DNA of 64,000 bases from Trichopria drosophilae (GCA_030407085.1 CM059582.1:13869501-13933500); one strand, 5' to 3'; shown: positions 48,442 through 59,689, counted from the stretch's first letter. Notes: generated by a model from the sequence alone, not told the origin. Numbers and translations: made by a program.

Positions 48442-48879
48442 GAAAACAAACAAAATCTCTTATGGCAAAATGGCTGCCGGCCGCCAATGCCACAGATTTA
48501 CGCAGCTGACATGTAATATCACAATCAGGTGAAGAATAGCCACAATTTAAACCATAAATTGTCCATATATAAATCAGACAAGAAACCTGACACGTGTTCT
48601 CGCACTACTTTTAGGTAACCTGATAAATAATACTATCGTATAAAAGATAAGGATATTCTACCAATGCCAGATAGGATAAGAAAATTATTGCCTAGAAAAT
48701 TGACAAATATTCTGGCATAACTGACTTCCTTTAAAGACGTTACTATCCATTAGTTTTAGTATTTTATTTCACATATAAATAATATGCAAACATTTTATTA
48801 ACTCCTAATACACTCATATTACATTTGGAAGAAGAGGAAATAACTAGATCTCCTAATGACGAAAATGTATTGGATTATA

Positions 48880-49108
48880 GACCGTAAATCCAATCTATCT
48901 CTGTACAACAGTGTTCAAAACAATATTAAGACCAGTTTGGCTTTGGACATACGGAATCCAGCTATGGGGCTCCGCGTCTAATTCGAACATTGAGATCCTC
49001 GAAAGATTCCAAGCAAAAATCCTACGCATAGTAACGAAAGCCCCTTGGTTTGTCACAAACGAGATTATTAGAAAAGATCATTGCATTGACTATCTCCATG
49101 GTTAACGG
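48880..49108 (+). pseudogene. Jockey-like LINE RT C-terminal fragment
   Basis: The frame at 48911-49105 reads LRPVWLWTYGIQLWGSASNS, then NIEILERFQAKILRIVTKAP and WFVTNEIIRKD. This is the conserved block after the palm domain in Jockey-clade non-LTR retrotransposons (LRPVWTYGIQLWGTAS-NIEILQRFQSKILR-APWYV). Only this block remains. Confidence 0.8.
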
Positions 49109-49732
49109 TACAATTTAATTGTTCCATTTACTAATTTCCGATTGTTAAATCGTTCGTACATAACCTCAAATATCATCTCTAACCTTACATATGGTTAATT
49201 CTACAACTTAAGAGGTTAAACTCGATTCTACTACTTTTTCGTGGTTCCATTAGCACTTTTTTCCTCTTTGTGCAGACCACTGGATTCAACAAAAAGACCA
49301 CTCTATTAAAATAGTTGCGTATTTAATCTAATCTTAAGTACTTTCGCCTCATACCAGATATAATATCTACATTAGATTAGAAATTTAAAGGTACGAACCA
49401 ATGGATGACTACCTACACGTTTTTTATCACTAAACCACTTATTTAATGTCGAAAGACAGATTATAAATATTCTGGGAAAATAAAAAAAAACATAATACGA
49501 TATACTGATGGCGTGTAAAAAATTAGGAGCAATTATCAGTTATAATTGAACGAACGCATCTAAAAACTATTTTTTTGTCAGCCAAATAGTATTTGCGGGT
49601 GCATCCGAAAATTATACCATACCATTTTTCTTAGTAACTTGCGCTCGGTCGATGTTAAAGCCTTAGGTACACTTATCTAATACTTACCGAAATTGATCTA
49701 CTACAGCATAGATCAGATATAGAGAACATGGA

Positions 49733-51820
49733 TTAACACATCATTCGAGTGCAAGTAGTAAATTGTCCAGTTGGACCACATGTACAGTGGTTGCAGCCTA
49801 TTGTGGTATATTCACCCGGAGAACAGGCTGAAAAAGTTATGATTAAGAATCGATTAATACAAAAAAAAATGGATATTACAGTCAAGCTTAATATATACTT
49901 ACATGTTTGTGGATTTCTGCCAACTTGAGCAGGAATCGGAACACGACGAGATATATCAGTGCACGAAATTAAGGAACGGCCATTTGCAGAACATGTACAG
50001 ACGTTGTTTCCGTTTTGGATACGCTGTCCAGGAGTGCACGCTAAGCAAATTTGGTTACTTATTTATTGGTATAAAATCAATAAAAATATTTCACATACGG
50101 TGCATTTACTTACAGAAATACGGGTTATAGTCTCTTCCATTTTGTAAAGAATTCGATTGACCACAAGGCATTCTGATGCAACTTGCAGATTTTCCAGTAT
50201 GACGACACGTACATTGATCGCAGCCTAATTTGAAATGTTGACCTGGAGTACAGGCTGAAAAAGTGATGAATAATTATCAATTATTATAATATAGATAGGA
50301 ATTATAGTCAAATTTAATGTATACTTACATATTTTTGGATATCTGCTAAATTGGGCAGGAATCGGATCTCGACGAGATATATCAGTGCACGAAGTTAAGG
50401 AACGTCCATTTGAAGAACATATACAGACGTTGTTTCCGTTTTGGATACGCTGTCCAGGAGTGCAGGCTAAACAAATATAGGTAATTATTTATTATTATAA
50501 AATCAATAAAAATATTCGACATGCGGTGCATTGACTTACAGAAGTACGAGTTATAATTTTTTATAGGATTTGATGGAGAGCAAGCCTTTCGGGTGCAAAC
50601 ATTTTCTCCATGTGGACCACATGTACAGTCGTTGCAGTCTATTTTGAAATGTTCTCCGGGTATGCATGCCATGCTGTTTCCTGTAATTGTAATTCGTTAG
50701 TATTTAGTCCATCAAAACACATCTCTCGTTTTATTCCAGTCAAATGTTCATCCAAACAGATAGGGGAATCAGGCAGAACATGAAGTCAGTAACTCATTAT
50801 TATAGAGGTAAAATTAAATTTTGATCTTCATGCCCTACTAGCAGACTTGAAAGCCCTTTGACATTTTCTATAGTATATATGTGTGCAATATTTTAAAAAA
50901 GTATTAATTCGTCATCACAGAAATCTTTCATTTTACTCGAAGGAAGTATAAAGGGTTTGTCTTTCACTCTTGGGCGGTTTTTGGATGGTCTGGTTTCGAA
51001 AACAGATTGTGCAAATGAATGACCAATAAAGTCCAGATTTATCTTTTATTGGGCGCACACCATGCCTCAATATAATCCCGATCGTTTAATAAACGTTTAA
51101 ATTTAGGTTACAGCTGTAGGATAAACGTAGTGTATTTAACTATTAAAATGTAGGAATAAAAAATTGTAATCTGTTATTAACTTTATTTTAGGACAGCGTA
51201 TCTTTATATGTGATATGTTTCGAAACACAGTTGACCTATGTATTACTATCAGTTGTCGCTATCTTTGTTCATATTTTCGTATTTTTACTAATTGTCCACA
51301 GTTTTCAAAATTTCTAAAAGTATTCGTAAAAATATAAAACTACTACCTATACAATATCGCGTTAAAATAAAATGTACAGTGTTTTTCAACCATTCGGACC
51401 GTTAGAATTTCAATTAAATTAACAGTGAATAATCAATGTATATGCCAGAAATATAAAAGTACTAGAAGAAATAGTAATTGTACCACAATAAATTGATTAA
51501 TTTCTAGAAATATCTGAGTTTAAATCTGAGTTCCTCAGAATTATCGCAACAGACGTAATGTAATATTGTAAAAAAACACTTATTGCTATATTATGGATTT
51601 TGAAACTAACTTTGGAACAAAGACATTGAAATTGTCAGTAATATTACCAAAGAAGGCTTATAGTCTGTTACTTACACACGCTTAATAAATGAAACATGCA
51701 GCAAACATACTTAATTTAAACGATTAAATCTTAGATCTGAATAAAAGGCTATTTACTCTTAAAATGTTACTTACCAATGGTAACGGCGAAAAGCGCAACA
51801 AATAGGATAAACACGTACAT
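49733..51820 (-). CDS. Gene D: five-module pacifastin protein with alternating 6-Cys and 4-Cys modules
   Basis: Exons in coding order: 51775-51820, 50540-50680, 50329-50466, 50114-50254, 49903-50040 and 49733-49827. All introns are phase 1, giving 232 residues. The signal peptide MYVFILFVALFAVTIG plus NSMA precedes Cys21. Modules 1, 3 and 5 are six-Cys pacifastin domains with Arg at P1 (CTRKAC, CIRMPC, CTRMMC). Modules 2 and 4 keep Cys1, Cys3, Cys4 and Cys5 at normal spacing, but Cys2 is Asn (GNNVC) and Cys6 is Arg in CTDISRR. In the PMP-C fold Cys2 and Cys6 pair, so exactly one disulfide is gone. Arg-Arg follows at once, a possible convertase site. Exon pairs 3+2 and 5+4 are tandem duplicates including their introns (period about 426 bp). 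Six-Cys modules should inhibit trypsin-like enzymes; the four-Cys modules' role is unknown. Confidence 0.9.
49903..50680 (-). repeat. Tandem duplication of a two-exon (6-Cys + 4-Cys) cassette in gene D
   Basis: 49903-50254 and 50329-50680 are homologous over both exons and the intervening intron. Exon lengths are the same (138 and 141 bp) and the introns are similar: both run on with TTATTTATT, then TAAAATCAATAAAAATATT and GCGGTGCATT or CGGTGCATT. The same cassette is present once in gene E at 60501-60852. Confidence 0.85.
50695..51774. other. Gene D intron 1
   Basis: The 1.1-kb intron separating the signal-peptide exon from the first domain. I see no further exon or recognisable element. 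Confidence 0.6.
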
Positions 51821-51872
51821 TTTAGCCAGAGATGTTAAACTTAACAGTACTCAATTCGAGTGAAACGCCGTC

Positions 51873-51945
51873 ATTATATAGTATTCAAAATTAATTAAGG
51901 GTGAGTAAATAGGTCTCAATCTGAGATAGTTTATCATTTTTATCA
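51873..51945 (-). promoter_or_regulatory. Gene D core promoter: TATATAAT plus paired GATA-type sites
   Basis: On the minus strand TATATAAT (51873-51880) lies about 55 bp before the ATG in the context GAATACTATATAA. TGATAA occurs at 51931-51936 and 51940-51945, the same nine-base offset and the same 51-bp distance from TATA as in gene B. Confidence 0.6.
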
Positions 51946-51949
51946 CATT

Positions 51950-53666
51950 TTTTGTAATTAGATTTTGATGAGATAATGTGTGTCATAACTTGTAGGTAGC
52001 CAATTAATAAGTGAATTAATTCGTTAACGCATATTTCGTATAGTGTATCCGATCCACGATGGCATTCTTTCTACTATTTGATTTTGAACACTTTAACTGT
52101 AATTGAAATGGTAAAAGAACTGATATAAATATACAAATTCTATGTTATAGTATTTGATAGGCTCCGGAAAATGTGGAATGTCCACAGAATTGAATAAATG
52201 ATATTTTTGTCTTTTGTCATCAAAATATCTTCTTGTTCAATCACGACATAAACATATACAATCAATTATTTGGATGACTTTTGCGTAGAGTCAGAACTTG
52301 TGCAGTCCAATGTCAAATTTTCTGAAATGGGTCATATTTAAATATTATTTAAAGAGTTTGGAAATTTGTTTTGTGTTTTGTCTGTAAATAGAAATTATAG
52401 ATATTATACTAATAAAAATACAATTACGTTTAGCATCTGTTTTTAATTAATACCGATAGGTAATCTTATCTGGATTACATAATGTGAGTCTAAAATTCCA
52501 ATGTGAGGCCGTAAATGTGTGACAGTGAAAATATACTTTCAACAGGATATAGTAGACCTCGTAGGGGATGAAAAATGAGATTTGTACGGTTGTTTTTTCT
52601 TATGCACCCCTAAAAACTTATATCATACTTGAAAAATGTTTTTTGTTTTTTTGTTTTAAAAGTAATTCACAGCTTCATTAATTTTTAGTCGATTCTACTT
52701 TATTAAGAAACAGGAAGGATATATTTTTAAAACGCTATGTTATTTGCATCGATATCTTGGACACACAAAGATCCAAAAGAATATATCTTAGAAATTTTCA
52801 TTTTTATTCAAATTTTTAAACTTTGACAACAATTTTACTACATTATTTGGTTTCGAATATAATTTTCGTCATCATATGTTGAAAGTATATGTAATTCCGA
52901 TTAAAATGACCCATTTTTTTACATTAATTTTTTTTAATTTTAAATGAATGGATTTCCCTATTTTTGTAATTTAAAACAAAAATGTCTGCTCATTATAAAG
53001 TACATGATTTAGTTTAGAAAATTCCCAAGCTGACGTTTTCTAGGGCGAACTTCTTGGTATTGACGGTCCAATAATCAAATAGACTATTAAAAATAACTTT
53101 TATCAAATTTATTACGTTTCGGCAGCAACATATGTGCCCTCTTCAGGATCAGATAAAAAAAAATTTTTTTCCTACAAGTATTAATCATTTGTTTTTAAAT
53201 AATGGAAACATCAAAATATTAAAATCTAAATTTTTAGCTCACATTGCTAATCGATTAAAAAAGTTCCAAGCAACATTATATGGAACAGTTGCTACTGGAA
53301 AAGTGTTAGTGAGAGGGAAGGGTCGTTAATTTTAACTCCTATTAATGTAGATTATAATTAAATTAAAATTGCAAGATGTTGTTTTGCCGTTACATTGAAC
53401 CGTGAATATTTTAAATAAATCAAGAGATGATTTTTATTTGGACATGTTCGGTTCTATTAATTAATTTTTTGGTTACCATTTGGTAGATTATAATGACTTT
53501 AAAACACAAGTTGTTAAAAGTTTTGAAATACATTACATACAAACTTACAAATAACCAACTGGAGACCATAAATATAATTTGACATATAGGACATATAAGG
53601 AAAACAAATAGAAAAAATGCATTTATTATAAGAAATCATACAAAAAGAAAGATGGATTGATATTTA
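51950..53666. other. Intergenic stretch without a recognised gene
   Basis: No supported gene or element. The 65-codon ORF at 53132-53329 has no recognisable domain. Confidence 0.4.
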
Positions 53667-53821
53667 CTACACAGAAAAAAATAAGTCTTAAAATTGTTAT
53701 AAATTAAAGTTAGTCCATGTATAGTGCATAGGTTTGTCCTTTTCTAATCGGGCTAATTTTTGTTACATCTTAAATGTAGCCCATCAATGGTCTTAAATTA
53801 AGATTTATTTTTTCAGTGTAG
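53667..53821. mobile_element. 155-bp TA-flanked MITE (CACwGAAAAAA ends)
   Basis: Left CTACACAGAAAAAAATAAGT and the reverse complement of the right end CTACACTGAAAAAATAAATC pair over more than 20 bp, with TA at both inner flanks. The ends resemble those of the larger element at 58676-59488, so both may be mobilised by one enzyme family. Confidence 0.7.
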
Positions 53822-54029
53822 AAAACGGACATCGAAGAATGTGAGACAAGTCTAATAACATCAAAATATTGGGATACATGAAAATAGTTTCCAAAGTACA
53901 AGAAAACCGTCGGTAAGCCATAGGCAATCGTGTCTTTTCTAAAGCTAAAAGACGATCTCCAGAAGGCGAAATGTGAACAGCCATCCAATATCACACTGAG
54001 TAATATTTTCTAAAATATTAGGAACAAAA

Positions 54030-54460
54030 CTCACTCAATGATGAGGAAAGCTAATGAGAAATATCACAAAGACAAAGTCTCAGCAAATTGTTCTGATCCA
54101 CGCGGACTATACGCGAAAGTACTAAATGAATAAGCTGCAAGACAATCAATGAAAAGCGAACCAATACAAGTGATCCGACTAGAAAACTATACCATACTAT
54201 ACCATCAAAAAGTAAAATCGCCGATCCAGTTATAAAATATTTTACAGAGGAACCAAAAAAAAAACTAGCACAAGAACTACCAAGTCCGATACTTTCAAGA
54301 ATAAATGGGTCTGCAAATTCCATAGTTCTGTCAGAGGTCACGGAAGAAGACATTTTGTCGACAGTTCTCCATCTAAACTCCAATTCAGCCCCAAACCCTG
54401 ACAGAATCTCAGAATTTGTACTCAAGGAAATAGTTTACTGGATTGAATGTTTAAACACAT
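54030..54460 (+). pseudogene. LINE reverse-transcriptase fragment (5' part of a split copy)
   Basis: In frame, GSANSIVLSEVTEEDILSTV is followed by LHLNSNSAPNPDRISEFVLK and EIVYW, matching the T-x-x-E-V-x-x-A-I-x-x-L-x-x-x-S-A-P-G-P-D-G-I block of non-LTR reverse transcriptases. Upstream pieces (SDPRGLYAKVLNE) and several stops show decay. Confidence 0.65.
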
Positions 54461-54514
54461 TTAACTAATAGGATCTAAAAAGAGGGTAAATTTCCAATAA
54501 TATTAATAAATGCT

Positions 54515-56030
54515 ATCCCGAGTAAAAATTTAATATAGACGATAGATTCATGATGCATCTACGCAGAATCTACTCCGTGAAATGTCCGTCCTGTGAAACA
54601 AATATGAATTTAATCTTTATCAAGATTTAATATGCACGATTGATTCATGGTGAATTCATGGTGAATCTACTGTACAAATTAGTGCTTAGTTTTACTTTAA
54701 AATTATGTATTTTATATTTGATATGGAATATAATAGTAGAGACTTTTATTTTCGAACAAAAAATTAATTTAATATGCCAAAACCTAAATTGATAAACAGA
54801 GATATACATTGCACATACATAAGAAAAGACGAAGCAACGAAACTACTCAAAAACACGAGGAAACTCAAGGATATGGTGTTCCTGGACTGCTCCAAAACTA
54901 CATCAAAATTATGACTTGATCCTAAAGAATACATACATAAATGCTGATAAAATACGAAAAATATTTTCCGTAAGAAATATCCTAGCAACGAAATATCATA
55001 TGAACCAACTGAATAATTTCTGCTTGGAAAATATTAAAAAATTCTTACTACAGAAACAGAAACACGAGAAAACAAATTACAACATGTATGCTTATTTTTA
55101 TTATAATGTCCAACGCGAAGTATTTTGTACCAATGCTCGATACAAACTCTCAAAAGTTCAGCACATGTTAAAAATCAACAACCTCCATAGCAACCACATT
55201 ACCAAGGATTGTCATTGTATAATAAAAGAAGAGCTTTGTTTTTTTTTTGCAGTTTGTGCCGAACCTAAATACGAAATACATTATGTACGCAGTGTTATTA
55301 ATTAAAATAAAATTAAACTGATAAATTGTAATCTGCTTTCACGTGTTCCCGTTTTTGTTTATAGCAAGAAGTTTTGAAAATTATTCTAAAAGAAATTATT
55401 CAGTTGGTTCCTGCAGGAGATTCGATTTTCTTGTATGAGTGATGACAGCTGCAGTTTTTAGAGTGACATGTCGTTGCTCCTTGGATATTTCATAAGCAAA
55501 TACAAGTTTTAGTCTTTGTTTTTGTATTTGATGATATATTTTTTAGGTGGAGTACAAGTCGCCAAGTTCTACTGTCGCAGAAATGTACGAGCAAAGCAGC
55601 AGTACCATATCCTTAAGTTTTTCCATTGTTTTCTTTGTTTGTATGTAGATCTCCGTTTTTGTATTGAAATATAATACGAGGAAAAACTGTTGTATAAATG
55701 GTTTTGTTTTGTCCAAATATTACTTGTATATATTCTCTGTACTACTACTCTCTAAATATGAATCAGCGAATATACGCGCTGCTTCAGATTTAGAGAGTAT
55801 AAAATGTAAAAATGAAAATATAAAATGCAAAAAATATCATTTCATGATAAAACCAAACACTAACATATTATAAAGTAGATTTACCGTGAATACATCATTG
55901 ATCTATCATGCATATTAAATTTTTTATAAAACTAAATCCATATTTGTTTCAAAGGACGGATTTTTCACGGAGTACATTCTCCGTGAATCCATCATAGATC
56001 TATCGTTTATATTAAATTTTTACTCGGGAT
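54515..56030. mobile_element. 1.5-kb element with about 165-bp inverted repeats (ATCCCGAGTAAAAATTTAAT)
   Basis: The left arm 54515-54680 and right arm 55866-56030 are reverse complements at high identity. Landmarks are ATCCCGAGTAAAAATTTAAT at both tips, TCTACTCCGTGAAA / GTACTCCGTGAAA, GTCCkTTTGAAACAAATATG-like and ATTTAATATGCA. The 1.2-kb interior has frames at 54764-55305 without a recognisable transposase. It lies between two LINE pieces whose order fits one disrupted copy. Confidence 0.7.
55747..55798. repeat. 52-bp near-perfect palindrome
   Basis: ACTCTCTAAATATGAATCAG is answered by the reverse complement of the right half, ACTCTCTAAATCTGAAGCAG, meeting at GCGnnTATACGCGC-like centre bases. 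The same half-site is seen near 22720-22740 and in part at 25731-25740. Probably a very small hairpin element. Confidence 0.6.
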
Positions 56031-56044
56031 TATAATCCATATAT

Positions 56045-56530
56045 TAAAGACGGATATGCAGTTTTTTGAATACGAAGCAACTGTCGCCCAACCAATATGG
56101 ATTCCAGGAAAATCAGAACTGCCACCATTGCGTTCGCTCTGTATTGGCAACACTTTTTATGTTTACAATCCCACTGAAATTTGTTCGGCCGCAACCTCCC
56201 GGATGCCACCACAATGGCCCATTTAATCAGCTCCAACGATTTGTTTGCTCTTAAGGCCCTCTACTACTTTGTAAAATCGTGCTTTGTTAGAAGACAATTT
56301 GTGCTCGAATATTAAGTTCTACCTACATCTTAATTTGTCCTGTATTACAGCGTCTTAAATAAATGTCAGCGTGCGTTGTTTTCTTCCGTTACTATTCTAT
56401 ATCTCTATTGTTAATGCGTCTACCTGTATTTATATGTTTATATTCAATTGTGTACTCTACCCAAAAGAATTATGTATATTCAACTGTGGATTAAATAAAC
56501 TATACTAACTACTAACTATACTATAGTACC
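56045..56530 (+). pseudogene. LINE 3' part (RT block and 3' tail of a split copy)
   Basis: In frame, TKQLSPNQYGFQENQNC matches the L-S-P-x-Q-x-G-F-R-x-x-x-S block that follows the segment at 54030-54460 in non-LTR reverse transcriptases. After heavy decay, the region ends near 56520 with TAAATAAACTATACTAACTA, which looks like a LINE 3' end with short tail repeats. Confidence 0.5.
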
Positions 56531-56969
56531 ACTGATGGTGAAATTGAAGACAAAAATTAAGTTTTAATTGATTGACTACAGACGATCCGATTCTTAGTTG
56601 AATTTTCGCCTTAAACGACTTTCTATTTGTACCCTCTAAGTTTAAACACCCTTAATAGTTACAATATTAAGAAATGACATTGTCAATACAATTATACAAT
56701 ATTTTATTAATTTACATCGTGACTAACATCATACATAATACTTATAAAAACGGAAAAGAATTGCTTCCTAAGATGCCACGTCAACGGCACTGAAAAGCAT
56801 TAAAAAAGAAAATCACAAAAATGAAAAAAAAAACAATACAAAAAAAAGGAAAACAATGTAGAAAGCGAAGAAAAAGAGACAAAGAAATTTTAAAAAATTA
56901 AAAAAAAAAGAAACATCAAAACTCTTCCATTTCGACGGCCCTAAGCCTGTGTAAAAGAGTAGGGTGCTT

Positions 56970-57890
56970 CCCACATAGAAATAAAATCTCCAGAATATCC
57001 CCAGAATGTCACAAACGTTACAATTGAAATATTGCAATTGCAACATCTTCAGAATATTCTGAAAATATCTCAAACAAAATGTTGCAAATGAGATATTCTG
57101 ATAACATTTCATTTGAAACATTCTATATGTATAATTCTCAGAATATTCTAGAGATGTAGTATTCGAAATGTCTCACGACATTTCAAACTTGATGTCAACC
57201 GAACGTTGCTCAGGAAATGTTGCAGAACATTGCAGATGAGACATTCTGGAAATATTTAATTCGCGATATTCTACACATATGGTTCTTAGAATATTCTGGA
57301 GATAATGCAGTGCATTTCTAGATATAATCTTGTTCACGCTATAATAATATACATGCGACCATAGCGTAGTAGTTAAGACGTCAGCGTAGTAAACGGAAGA
57401 CCCGGGTTCGATTCTCCTTCGGAGTAAATTATTTTCAGATTCATAGATTTATTTGCGAGCGAAACTGTATAACTATATTCCGTAATATCATATATAACGA
57501 AAAATACATAATAATAAAAATCAAATTAAATATCTATAATAATTCGTTCTATTTTTGAAGCTTTCTTTATGGCCGAAATGTCTTTAGAATGTCAAAAGAA
57601 TATCTGCAGAACAACTCTAGAATATATATGTTGTATCACAGAATAAACTCAGAACGTCTCTACAATGTCTCTAGAATATTCCAGATGTCACCAGAGTATC
57701 ATCACAGAATAAACTCAGAACGTCTCTACAATGTCTCTAGAATATTCCAGATGTCACCAGAATATCAAAAAAGCGGACATAAGATGTTCTGGGGATGTCT
57801 CTAGAATATTCCTGATAACATCTCCAGAATATTAATGTCTCAAAAGTAATATTATGGAAATGTCGTCGGGATATTTCTCTTCTATGTGGG
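56970..57890. mobile_element. 0.92-kb inverted-repeat element full of AGAATATTCT motifs
   Basis: The ends CCCACATAGAA and its inverse (TTCTATGTGGG) bound a region with dozens of degenerate AGAATATTCyrGA/ATGTCTCTAGAA motifs. It includes a near-perfect 66-bp tandem duplication at about 57634-57765 and a tRNA-like head at 57353-57425. ORFs on both strands (57589-57804, 57737-57943) are products of the repeats. Confidence 0.6.
57353..57425 (+). mobile_element. SINE head with strong Pol III A and B boxes
   Basis: TAGCGTAGTAGTTAAG fits the A-box consensus TRGCnnAGYnGG and GGGTTCGATTCTCC fits the B-box, 35-40 bp apart. No stable acceptor stem can be paired. The downstream TTATTTGCGAGCG is shared with the SINE at 10935-11060. 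Confidence 0.6.
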
Positions 57891-58489
57891 TTTGATTTGT
57901 TGTTGAAAAACTGAAGGATGGCCCACGAAGTATGGATTTCCACGAACCAGCTAGTTATATCAATAGATATTTTAGGAAATACATCAGCGAGTTAATTAAT
58001 TCGGCAAGAGCATTCAAAAAAGGTTTTTATAATAAGGAAATTTCTAAAACATAAGGGATTAATACGGGTTACTGATAAATAACTAAAATAAAGAATCAAG
58101 TTATTACAGATGTCCCTAGCATTAATATTGAAGATTTAAAAGCAGTTGAGTCATAATTTTTGCAAGCTGGTGTTAATTTATCGTACTTGGTGTTTCTTGT
58201 CCTAATATCTCAGAAACCTGACCAATTATAATTTTATACATGAAGCCTTATAAAACCTGGTGCTAAAATTGTAACCAATGGTGTATGCATATCAGTAACA
58301 TCCCTTGAAAAAATGCTGATGATCGTGAATAAAAACACAATGTATACACAATGTCGAAGCCTTTTAATTGGGTTCTTTATGAGTAGAAATAAATGAAAAC
58401 AGTGTGTAGTTCACAAATATTTAAAGTACTTTTATTATACAACAGTGATGCTAGTATTCGAGCCGAAATATTATTTGATTAATGATGAC

Positions 58490-58610
58490 AAATTTTAATT
58501 GAACCTAACATCTTTCTCGAAGCTCATTCTTGTCCACAAACAAGTATTATGAAAACATACGCATGCGATTCACTGCTTCATGAATAATGTTATCGGAGCG
58601 CAATAAAATC
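58490..58610 (-). pseudogene. Duplicate of the degenerate pacifastin exon, with a stop at the Cys2 codon
   Basis: The minus strand after TTTCAG reads FYCAPITLFMKQ and then TGA, exactly where Cys2 (TGC) stands in the copy at 47424-47539. Downstream the frame continues IACVC, preserving the canonical Cys3-x-Cys4 that the other copy has changed. The flanks are paralogous to 46930-47560. Confidence 0.65.
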
Positions 58611-58675
58611 CTGAAAGCAAAATTAAACGTTTCATCATTTAAATTGTATTGTTCAAAATTACAAATAAACTGCTA

Positions 58676-59488
58676 CACGGAAAGAAATTTTCAGCAAACA
58701 CGGCCGAATCGCGGTTGGCAGAAACTACGATAGTCTGTTAAGCAGGTACGGCTCGAGAGCGCAGCAGTGTCTGCTCTGCCCTCCAGTTAGCGCCACTTAA
58801 GTATTCAGTCGTACCGAGCGAACAGTAGTTCCGCCCTCCAAAATAATCAAACATAACCGACTTTCCTAACATGTGAATTTTGTTGATACATGGTACGTTT
58901 TCGTTTTGTTACTTTATAATTCATCACATTAAACATATGTCATGATTATTTACATTGATTTTATTTAATTGAGAATATAATTATACCGATGTCTGAATTT
59001 GTGAGGAATATGCATATGTTTTCCATTTGACAGGTAACCTCAAATCATTGTTTGAGTTATTAACGAGTCAAATGGAAATAATAATAAAACAATAACCCTT
59101 CTGATTCAACATTTCGCGTAATTCATACGTTTTTTATCCAAGATATACCTCATCGAATGGAAAAACAACCAAACTCGTTTTCTTTATTTTCTATTACTTA
59201 CATATTCGTTATAACTGAAAACGCTATTTTCCGAGTTAGGTTGTTCCTTAACGACCCAAAGCTACATACAACTATATCGAGTATCTAGAAAAAGTGTTGT
59301 AAGTTAGGATTGTGTTGTTGATGGCTTCGGCAGGCGCTGCTAGTTTTCTGTTAGGCAACACCATCTTCAACCCTATGGCTAAACTGCTATATAATTATAG
59401 CTTGTGTGGCTTAAGCCGGCCTGCTGAACAGTATTCAGCAGGGGCAGCCAGAGACTTCGGTTATGACTGCCGAAAATTTCTTTCAGTG
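58676..59488. mobile_element. 0.8-kb TA-flanked element with CACkGAAAGAAATTTTC ends
   Basis: Left CACGGAAAGAAATTTTCAGC and the reverse complement of the right end CACTGAAAGAAATTTTCGGC match at 18 of 20 positions, with TA on both sides. A further right-end-like motif (TTTCTTTCCGTG) ends at 59679 beside TA, so a longer or compound element of 1.0 kb is possible. The interior is GC-richer than its flanks and has no recognised transposase. Confidence 0.65.
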
Positions 59489-59689
59489 TACCGAGTAATA
59501 GATGCCGTACCCTATATTTTATCCATGAAAATATTGCTAACTAATTTTTAACTATGAGGGTGAATCCTTAACTTTAGCTTTGTTAAGTAAAGCATGTAAA
59601 TAATGTAATTAATCTATAACCACTAACTTTAGACAGCAAATGTGAACTATCAATGACAGACAAGTCATTTCTTTCCGTGTACAAAATGA

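Noticed and set aside
49903..50130. Plus-strand ORFs over gene D exons (MFVDFCQLEQ..., MHEIKERPFAEH...)
   Set aside because: Antisense shadows of the minus-strand pacifastin exons.
57353..57425. Functional tRNA gene
   Set aside because: A and B boxes are good, but acceptor and anticodon stems do not pair; it lies in a repeat element and shares a body motif with another SINE.
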